Assembly: GCA_021808425.1 (NCBI GenBank)
Contig: JAKBBS010000017.1
Location: 1 to 11,773, forward strand
Direction: 5' to 3'
DNA length: 11,773 bases
DNA from: Actinomycetes bacterium
GTDB taxonomy: Bacteria > Actinomycetota > Acidimicrobiia > Acidimicrobiales > Palsa-688
Part shown: positions 6,600 through 11,773 of the stretch, piece by piece
How positions within the stretch are numbered: position 1 is the first letter of the stretch
Layout of the letters: every line of letters starts with the position of its first letter
Program-made: the position numbers and the translations under genes
Notes under the pieces: model-generated
Told to the model about the DNA's origin: nothing
The model's database searches: none
Seen by the model: only the letters and a program-made list of their open reading frames with translations

Positions 6600-8231
6600 A
6601 TGAGCGAATTGTCCGACGAGACGTCATGGAATCTTGCTGACATCTGGGAACTCGTCGCAGAGGTGGCGCCAGATCGTCAATCCCAACTCTGCGGGGACAG
6701 GCGGTTCACTTGGAGGGAGTTCGATCGCCGTGCCGATTCGCTGGCAGCTGACCTCCTGGATATCGGAATCTCTCATCAAGGTAAGGTAGCCGTGTATCTC
6801 ACCAACGGGCCCGAGTACCTAGAGAGCTACGCCGCCGCCTTCAAGATTGCAGCGGTCCCGGTCAACGTCAACTACCGCTACGGGCCAGTGGAGCTTGAAT
6901 ACCTTTTGGACAATGCCGACTCGGAGGCCGTGGTCTTCCACGCACGTTTCGCTCCCATCGTCGAGGAGATCAGGGGTCGCCTCGGCCGGGTCCGACGGTG
7001 GTACGTGGTCTCGGACGGACATCTAGAGCCGGACTGGGCGACGAGCTATGACAACGTGGTATCTAGGACTGTCGCCAGATCCAACCCTGACTGGAAGCGC
7101 TCCGGCGACGACCTCCTACTTCTGTATACGGGAGGCACCACCGGGATGCCGAAGGGTGTCATGTGGCGAAATGATGATCTTGTCCGGGTTCTGGGTGCCG
7201 GCGGAAGCCCGTTCGTCGGGCTCGGACCTGCGAGCGGGTTGGCGGAGATGCGCGATCGGCTCGAGGGTGGCAGCGGGCTCGTAACGACGATGCCGGCCTG
7301 CCCGTTGATGCACGGCACCGGGCAGTTCAGCGCCTTCATAACGATGATCCTCGGAGGTTGCGTAGTCACGCTTCCCGAGTCTCGCTTCGATGCCGACAAG
7401 TTGTGGTCGGCCGTGGAAGATCGACGGGTCAACACGGTCGCGATCGTCGGGGACGCATTCGCCCGCCCTATGCTCGAGGCTCTAGAAGCCAACCCCGGAC
7501 GTTGGGACTTGTCGTCTTTGATCCTCATCAACTCGTCGGGGGTCATGTGGAGCGAAGAGGTCAAGCACGGCCTTTCGAAGCACCTGCCGTCCGTTGTGCT
7601 GTTCGACTCCCTCGGGTCCTCGGAGGCCGTTGGCATGGGAGCGAGCATGAGTGGCGGGGCGTCGAGCGCAAAGACTGCGGAGTTCGCGCTCGGGGCGGGT
7701 GCGCGAGTGGTCGACGAGAACGACCGAGACGTCAAGGCGGGGTCGGGGGAGGTGGGCGTGATCGCTCTGCCGGGGAACATACCCGTCGGCTACTACAAGG
7801 ACGCTGAGAAGTCGTCCAGAACTTTCAGGACAATCGACGGCGTCCGTTACACGATTCCAGGGGACTGCGCAACGGTTGACGCCGACGGGTCGATCCGGCT
7901 GCTTGGGCGTGGCTCGGTCGTAATCAACACCGGCGGCGAAAAGGTATACCCCGAAGAGGTCGAAGAAGTCATCAAGAAGCTGCCGCAAGTCGCCGACGCG
8001 GCTTGCGTCGGCGTACCCGACCAGCGCTTCGGTGAGCGAGTATGCGCACTGGTCGAGCTTACGGCGCACGAGCAGCTGAGCGAAGACGAGGTTATCAGAG
8101 CTGTCCGGGAGGAGCTTGCAGTGTACAAGGCGCCTCGGCTTGTAGTCTTCGTCGATTCCATAGGGCGCAGCCCTGCGGGAAAGGTCGACTATCCGGGCCT
8201 GAAGAAGTTGGCGTCTGCGGCAACTGGCTGA
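6600..8231 (+). CDS. Acyl-CoA synthetase (AMP-forming, fatty-acid/steroid-acid CoA ligase type)
   Basis: ATG 6600 is preceded immediately by AGGGGGG. The frame is open up to 6528, but that extension is not family-like. The 543-residue protein activates a carboxylic acid to its acyl-CoA through an acyl-adenylate. Motifs in order: YTGGTTGMPKG phosphate loop (176-186), PLMHGTGQ (235-242), DSLGSSE (336-342, the usual YGxTE place), GD (421-422, ribose-binding Asp), hinge GRGSVVINTGGEKVYPEEVE (436-455) and SPAGKVDY with catalytic K528. The start SWNLADIWELVAEVAPDR and the NYRYGPVELEYLLDNAD block are typical of FadD-type enzymes of mycobacteria and relatives, some of which act on steroid side chains. 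The substrate cannot be fixed. Its last 43 bases overlap the convergent HD-GYP gene. Confidence 0.92.
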   Translation: MSELSDETSWNLADIWELVAEVAPDRQSQLCGDRRFTWREFDRRADSLAADLLDIGISHQGKVAVYLTNGPEYLESYAAAFKIAAVPVNVNYRYGPVELEYLLDNADSEAVVFHARFAPIVEEIRGRLGRVRRWYVVSDGHLEPDWATSYDNVVSRTVARSNPDWKRSGDDLLLLYTGGTTGMPKGVMWRNDDLVRVLGAGGSPFVGLGPASGLAEMRDRLEGGSGLVTTMPACPLMHGTGQFSAFITMILGGCVVTLPESRFDADKLWSAVEDRRVNTVAIVGDAFARPMLEALEANPGRWDLSSLILINSSGVMWSEEVKHGLSKHLPSVVLFDSLGSSEAVGMGASMSGGASSAKTAEFALGAGARVVDENDRDVKAGSGEVGVIALPGNIPVGYYKDAEKSSRTFRTIDGVRYTIPGDCATVDADGSIRLLGRGSVVINTGGEKVYPEEVEEVIKKLPQVADAACVGVPDQRFGERVCALVELTAHEQLSEDEVIRAVREELAVYKAPRLVVFVDSIGRSPAGKVDYPGLKKLASAATG

Positions 8232-9556
8232 GAAGCACCGAAGACGTCCAGCGCTGCGTCGACAACGTCGGACCTGTAGAGAATGGAGCGTTTGTCTTCT
8301 AGGTCCTCGACGACGGCGCCCACGCCAAGACCTGGTCTATACGGACGGTCGGCGGATGCAGCGTCGATGGCGTCTGCGACAGCGACGATCTGAGACGCAA
8401 GCGAAACCCCATCCCCGGCGAGACCATCGGGATAGCCACTTCCGTCGATGCGCTCATGGTGGTGCAGCACCGGCTCAGTCACCCCTACCGACATACCGCC
8501 GTTGGTGAGGATCCGGTGCCCGATCTCGCAGTGGGAACGAACCAGGACAAGCTCGTCGGGCGCAAGCGACCCGGGCTTGGAGAGGATAGACGTCGGCAGC
8601 CCTGCCTTGCCTATGTCGTGGAGCGAGGCGGCAAGAGCTACGTCGGCAATCGCCTGCGGATCGAGTGACATCCGTGCAGCGATGCGCTGCGCAATTCCCG
8701 CTGCGTGGCGCTGATGACCCGCTGTGAAAGGGTCGCTCAGCTCGCTGATCTCGATTAGGGCCCGACCCATCGCACGCTCGTTCTCACGCAGCGCGGCGAG
8801 TTGCTTGACCTCGGCCGTCACGTTCCTTACGTTGATGACGATTCCCCGGATCGCAGCGTCTGCCAGCAGGTTGTTGACCGTAGCTGAGTAGTGGAACCAG
8901 ATGTTGTTTCCAACACCCGCCCGAAAATTGATTGGGTGATGCAATCCGGGCGAGTGGTAGGCGTGCTCGATGGATTTGAAGCTGGCCGGCAAGTCTTCTG
9001 GATGCATTCTCACCGCGAGCAGGTCCCAAAGGTTGGTTCCGATCGGGCCGACCATCTCCTTGGCCGCCTGGTTGAGGTCGGTCACGACCCAGTAGCGGTC
9101 GATCACCAGGATGGCGTCCGCCGAGCTTTCGATCAGGACATTGTGGCGACGACGGAGGTTAGCGATCTCGGTTATGTCGGTGACGTAGGCAAGGATCGCC
9201 TCGGAACTGGGGTGCCACATGGCGGTAAGCCGTACGGTTACGACATCACCGCCGGGGACGGTATAGCGCTTCTCCAGCACGGATGCCTTACCGGGTTGGC
9301 GATGGCTGTAAGCCATCAACCGGCGGCTCGCTTCGACATCGTCGGGGTGGGTGAAGTCAAGTGGGGAGTGGCCTACGACCTCGTCGCGCCTGCGGCCGAT
9401 CAGATGGCAGAATTCCTCGCTGGCTTCCGTGACTGTGTGGTCAGCGCCGACGACTAAGGACACATTGTCCGAGTAGCCGCTGGCGCCGCCCCTACGCTCA
9501 GCAGCGTCGGCGCCTCGCGGCTCGACCTCTTTGGTGCTGCTTGGAAAACCCGCCAC
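8189..9556 (-). CDS. PAS-PAS-HD-GYP protein, probable cyclic-di-GMP phosphodiesterase
   Basis: The start is GTG 9556, with AAAGGTG six bases upstream, giving 455 residues. Two PAS folds are visible: residues about 30-130 (VVGADHTVTEASEEFCHLIGR ending in AYVTDITE) and 138-252 (ADAILVIDRYWVVTDLNQAA ending in VINVRNVTAE). Each ends with the usual DIT/NVT exit. A short linker helix leads to an HD-GYP domain (258-440): SLHDIGK (H313, D314, K317), HHHERIDGSGYP (365-376) with the GYP triad intact, and ADAIDAASADRPYRP. HD-GYP enzymes hydrolyse c-di-GMP. No membrane segment or signal peptide is present, so it is cytoplasmic, and the PAS domains presumably sense a ligand or redox state. The last 15 residues (QPVAADANFFRPG region) lie beyond the usual domain end and overlap the acyl-CoA synthetase gene tail to tail. 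Confidence 0.9.
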   Translation of the reverse strand: MAGFPSSTKEVEPRGADAAERRGGASGYSDNVSLVVGADHTVTEASEEFCHLIGRRRDEVVGHSPLDFTHPDDVEASRRLMAYSHRQPGKASVLEKRYTVPGGDVVTVRLTAMWHPSSEAILAYVTDITEIANLRRRHNVLIESSADAILVIDRYWVVTDLNQAAKEMVGPIGTNLWDLLAVRMHPEDLPASFKSIEHAYHSPGLHHPINFRAGVGNNIWFHYSATVNNLLADAAIRGIVINVRNVTAEVKQLAALRENERAMGRALIEISELSDPFTAGHQRHAAGIAQRIAARMSLDPQAIADVALAASLHDIGKAGLPTSILSKPGSLAPDELVLVRSHCEIGHRILTNGGMSVGVTEPVLHHHERIDGSGYPDGLAGDGVSLASQIVAVADAIDAASADRPYRPGLGVGAVVEDLEDKRSILYRSDVVDAALDVFGASQPVAADANFFRPG

Positions 9557-9647
9557 CCGAACACCTTTCGTGGCGACCTGGACGAAGGCGCCTCAACTGT
9601 TCTCAAAGGTCACTGCTCCTGCATTATCGGCTGACCTTGCGCGCGGA

Positions 9648-9687
9648 TTGAGCACGAAGGTCACCGCAGGATAGTTAGCTTCGCTAA
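9648..9687 (+). promoter_or_regulatory. Candidate promoter and operator of the MFS gene
   Basis: TTGAGC (9648-9653) and GATAGT (9670-9675), 16 bases apart, form a plausible -35/-10 pair. The inverted repeat TTAGC-TTC-GCTAA (9675-9687) starts at the end of the -10 and covers the expected transcript start. A TTAGC..GCTAA core is the kind of site bound by MarR-family repressors, which often control MFS exporters. No regulator gene is adjacent, so this is inference. Confidence 0.4.
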
Positions 9688-9712
9688 TATGGTGTGGGTT
9701 GGACAGCCGACT

Positions 9713-11026
9713 ATGGCAAGTGAGTGCGACGTGACAGGCGTGGGAGAGACGCAAGCTCGAGAGGATGAAGCGGCTGACGGGCGGAGCATACTTCGGCGCA
9801 CCTTCTCCTCCCTGAAGATCCGGAACTATCGCTTGTATTTCGCCGGGCAGGGGCTGTCCATGACCGGCACGTGGATGCAGGGTGTCACCCAATCCTGGCT
9901 CGTGTACTCCTACACGCGGTCGGGGTTCGACGTCGGCCTGATCGTGGCTCTCCAGACCCTCCCCATCCTCCTCTTCGGTCCGCTCGGCGGAACCGTGGCC
10001 GACCGAGTCTCGAAATACCGAATACTTTTCTGGACGCAAGGTCTCGCCGGGGTGCAGGCGCTGACGCTTGCAGGGTTGGATCTGAGCGGGGCCCTGAAGC
10101 TGTGGATGCTCTACCCGATGGCAGTCCTGCTCGGCTTCATCAACGCCCTCGACAACCCAACCCGCCAGACCTTCATCTCGGAGATGGTCGGCGACACGGA
10201 GCTCAAGAACGCGGTGACTCTGAACGCAATCATGGTCAACGTCGCCAGGGCAGTCGGTCCCGCTGCTGCCGGAGTGCTCATAGCGACCGTAGGAAGCGGT
10301 TGGTGCTTCTTGGCGAACGGAGTCTCGTTCGGGTTCGTCCTCATCTCGTTGGCGGTCATGCGAAAAGACGAACTGATGCCGGCTCCCGTAGCTACGAGGG
10401 CCAAAGGCCAGCTCCGAGAAGGCCTACGATACGTCGCTCGGACGCCAGTGCTGCGTGATGCGCTGGTGATGATGGCCCTCGTCGGCTGCCTCACCTACGA
10501 GTTCCAGGTGACGCTGCCGTTGATGGCCGGCCAGGTTCTCCACGGTGGCCCTCAGACCTACGGGGCGCTCACTGCGGTTATGGGCGTCGGAGCCGTGTTG
10601 GGCGGGCTCGCTGTGGCGGGGCGCCCCGGCAAAGGTATGAATCGGCTGATCGGGACGTCGGTCGTGTTCGGGGTCACGGTGCTCGCAGCAAGTCTCGCCC
10701 CCTCGGTTCTGTTCGAAGAGGTGGCACTCTTCGCGGTCGGGGGGGCGTCCGTGTCGTTTCTCTCCCTCGGCAGCGCCACGCTGCAGCTGAGCGCCGCACC
10801 CTCCATGAGGGGTCGGGTGATGGCCTTGTGGTCCGTTGCTTTTCTCGGCTCGACACCTATAGGCGGACCGCTTGTCGGCTTCATCGGCGGTCTCGCCGGT
10901 CCCCGTTTCGCAGTCGGGGTCGGGGCGGGTGCAGCCATCCTCGCTGCTGCCTACGGCCGGCTCCGCCACCGAGACACGGGTGTTCTTAGCGTCTTAGAAG
11001 CGGGGTCCGCGCCAGCGAAGGCCTGA
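9713..11026 (+). CDS. Major facilitator superfamily exporter (MFS_3 type)
   Basis: About 437 residues from ATG 9713, chosen because the in-frame ATG at 9689 directly abuts the operator-like repeat and would leave almost no leader. The true start remains uncertain. The protein opens with a polar Asp/Glu-rich stretch, then LRRTFSSLKIRNYRLYFAGQ, the characteristic entry into helix 1 of this family. Hydrophobic segments follow throughout with a break near the middle (MRKDELMPAPVATRAKGQLREG), fitting the two six-helix halves. The loop between helices 2 and 3 carries motif A as GPLGGTVADRVSKYR, and SMTGTWMQGVTQSWLVY and FINALDNPTRQTF are family-typical. Members are proton-driven exporters of drugs or siderophores, and the substrate is unknown. 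It is transcribed away from the PAS-HD-GYP gene. Confidence 0.9.
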   Translation: MASECDVTGVGETQAREDEAADGRSILRRTFSSLKIRNYRLYFAGQGLSMTGTWMQGVTQSWLVYSYTRSGFDVGLIVALQTLPILLFGPLGGTVADRVSKYRILFWTQGLAGVQALTLAGLDLSGALKLWMLYPMAVLLGFINALDNPTRQTFISEMVGDTELKNAVTLNAIMVNVARAVGPAAAGVLIATVGSGWCFLANGVSFGFVLISLAVMRKDELMPAPVATRAKGQLREGLRYVARTPVLRDALVMMALVGCLTYEFQVTLPLMAGQVLHGGPQTYGALTAVMGVGAVLGGLAVAGRPGKGMNRLIGTSVVFGVTVLAASLAPSVLFEEVALFAVGGASVSFLSLGSATLQLSAAPSMRGRVMALWSVAFLGSTPIGGPLVGFIGGLAGPRFAVGVGAGAAILAAAYGRLRHRDTGVLSVLEAGSAPAKA

Positions 11027-11032
11027 GGGGTA

Positions 11033-11048
11033 TCAGTCCGAAGACTGA
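11033..11048 (+). terminator. Possible weak terminator hairpin after the MFS gene
   Basis: TCAGTC-CGAA-GACTGA makes a perfect six-pair stem with a stable CGAA tetraloop, six bases after the MFS stop codon. It is followed by AT-rich DNA (11051-11069), but by no clean T run, so termination strength is doubtful. Confidence 0.35.
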
Positions 11049-11054
11049 GGACTC

Positions 11055-11094
11055 AAATTTCTTAAAAATAGGGGAATCCCCCGATGTTAAATGG
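11055..11094. promoter_or_regulatory. AT-rich island with GGGGAATCCCC inverted repeat upstream of the repeat-protein gene
   Basis: In otherwise GC-rich DNA, 11055-11069 is almost pure A/T. It is followed by GGGG-AAT-CCCC (11071-11081) and another AT-rich patch around GATGTTAAATGG. The element lies 70 bp before the start codon of the right-hand surface protein gene and is the obvious place for its promoter or an operator. No standard -10/-35 pair is convincing. Confidence 0.35.
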
Positions 11095-11150
11095 CGTGCG
11101 TACCCGTACCGTAGGTTCTTGACAGCTCGCAATAGTCGAGGGAGGAGCCA

Positions 11151-11773
11151 GTGGCACGATCATCGCGTCTCGTGCACTTCGTGCATCGGCGCATGACGCG
11201 TCGTCGCGTTGGTTCTGCCTGGCTGCTTCGCTCAGTGTGCCTCCTCGTCGGGGTCAGCGTCGTCATCCAAATGGTTGCTCCTGGCACAGCGGCCGACCGC
11301 GCCGCCTCCTCTGCCCAACCGGCCGATGCGAAGCCTCTCCTCCCTCCAGCGCCCACTGGCGGGTTCAACCGGCTCGCTGTCGGTCACCTCCGTCCAGCTG
11401 ACGGCTCGGTGAGCGCTCCGGCCTATTGGCTGGTGGGTTCTGATGGCGGGGTGTTCAGTTTCGGTGACGCGGCTTTTTATGGCTCGTTGGGTGCAACCAA
11501 GCTGGCTGCTCCGATTGTGGGTATGGCGGGGACGTCTGATGGTGGGGGTTATTGGCTGGTGGGTTCTGATGGCGGGGTGTTCAGTTTCGGTGACGCGGCT
11601 TTTTATGGGTCGTTGGGTGCAACCAAGCTGGCTGCTCCGATTGTGGGTATGGCGGGGACGTCTGATGGTGGGGGTTATTGGCTGGTGGGTTCTGATGGCG
11701 GGGTGTTCAGTTTCGGTGACGCGGCTTTTTATGGGTCGTTGGGTGCAACCAAGCTGGCTGCTCCGATTGTGGG
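11151..11773 (+). CDS. Secreted repeat protein with near-identical tandem repeats (3' end outside window)
   Basis: GTG 11151 is preceded by GGGAGGAG. The frame has no stop before the right edge, giving 207 residues so far. Residues 1-26 are strongly basic (HRRMTRRR). A hydrophobic core, about 28-43 (SVCLLVGVSVVIQMVA), ends in PGTAA, a good signal-peptidase I site after A48. Residues 49-91 are an Ala/Pro-rich linker. From Y92 a 42-residue unit repeats: YWLVGSDGGVFSFGDAAFYG, then SLGATKLAAPIVGMAGTSDG-GG. Two full copies and one partial copy are visible. The family matches the left-hand gene but the repeats are far more uniform. An exported cell-surface protein is likely. No catalytic domain is visible, though one could follow off the edge. 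The repeat part uses T- and G-ending codons (GAT, TAT, TTT, GGG), unlike the C-rich N-terminal part. Confidence 0.85.
   Translation, partial: MARSSRLVHFVHRRMTRRRVGSAWLLRSVCLLVGVSVVIQMVAPGTAADRAASSAQPADAKPLLPPAPTGGFNRLAVGHLRPADGSVSAPAYWLVGSDGGVFSFGDAAFYGSLGATKLAAPIVGMAGTSDGGGYWLVGSDGGVFSFGDAAFYGSLGATKLAAPIVGMAGTSDGGGYWLVGSDGGVFSFGDAAFYGSLGATKLAAPIV
11424..11773 (+). repeat. 126-bp tandem repeats, two complete and one partial copy
   Basis: Units start at 11424, 11550 and 11676 (period exactly 126 bases, 42 codons). The window edge cuts the third after 98 bases. Comparing the copies base by base, I see a single difference: C at 11483 where the later copies have G (11609, 11735). It is synonymous (GGC/GGG, Gly). 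Such identity in a coding array indicates recent duplication or gene conversion, and the array probably continues past the edge. Confidence 0.95.

Noticed and set aside
7046..7780. Long antisense ORF (244 codons) opposite the acyl-CoA synthetase
   Set aside because: It lies fully inside a gene with clear motifs, its translation is Ser/Pro/Arg-rich with no domain, and it has no ribosome site. It is a high-GC shadow frame.
9593..10039. Minus-strand ORF over the MFS start
   Set aside because: It overlaps the conserved first helices of the MFS protein, and its translation has no family character.
11119..11124. Perfect TTGACA as -35 box for the right-hand repeat gene
   Set aside because: At the correct spacing the -10 position falls in the GGGAGGAG ribosome site and has no TATAAT-like sequence, so it is probably not used this way.
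11424..11773. CRISPR array
   Set aside because: Copies are 126 bp, directly adjacent without spacers, and in frame within a coding sequence.
1..11773. tRNA, rRNA, integrase, transposase or toxin-antitoxin genes
   Set aside because: The gaps (4859-5096, 6399-6599, 9557-9712, 11027-11150) were read for cloverleaf-like arms and small ORFs, and nothing supportable was found. No insertion-sequence ends were recognised.

Overview
The window looks like a chromosomal stretch of a high-GC actinobacterium. The best lineage guess is class Acidimicrobiia. That guess rests on the GC-rich codons, actinobacterial-style protein families (DUF6458, short 'hydrophobic protein', SnoaL-like, PPOX) and two secreted proteins built from 'GYW..(S/A)DGGVF.FGDA.FYGS' repeats, which I associate with that class. 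It is inferred from sequence character only, not from a search.

Layout. (1) Bases 3-1319 (+) are the 3' part of a secreted repeat protein cut by the left edge. (2) Bases 1354-4858 (-) form one unidirectional cluster, read right to left: DUF6458 membrane protein, 54-aa hydrophobic membrane protein, trehalose-6-phosphate synthase (OtsA), heme-oxygenase-like 'iron-containing redox enzyme', and a decayed short-chain dehydrogenase with several frameshifts and no C-terminal half. A candidate sigma-B/F type promoter lies in front of the cluster. (3) Bases 5097-6398 hold a SnoaL/NTF2-like gene (+) converging on a two-gene minus-strand unit (49-aa membrane peptide, then PPOX-family flavoprotein). (4) Bases 6600-9556 hold an acyl-CoA synthetase (+) whose 3' end overlaps a convergent PAS-PAS-HD-GYP signalling gene (-). 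(5) Bases 9713-11026 (+) encode an MFS exporter with an inverted repeat at its promoter. (6) From 11151 (+) to the right edge runs a second secreted repeat protein. It has a signal peptide and 126-bp tandem repeats that are almost identical at the DNA level.

How the genes may work together. The minus-strand cluster 4858-1354 reads as a general-stress unit: compatible-solute synthesis, small membrane proteins and a possible diiron/heme-oxygenase-fold enzyme, with the last gene now dead. The acyl-CoA synthetase, SnoaL-like and PPOX genes suggest catabolism of lipids, steroids or aromatics, but nothing fixes the substrate. The two outer repeat genes face the same way about 10 kb apart and are probably cell-surface proteins. 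One is diverged and the other is freshly homogenised, which makes the right-hand locus the most dynamic part of the window. I found no tRNA, rRNA, CRISPR array, transposase or integrase, and no gene-free stretch longer than 300 bases.
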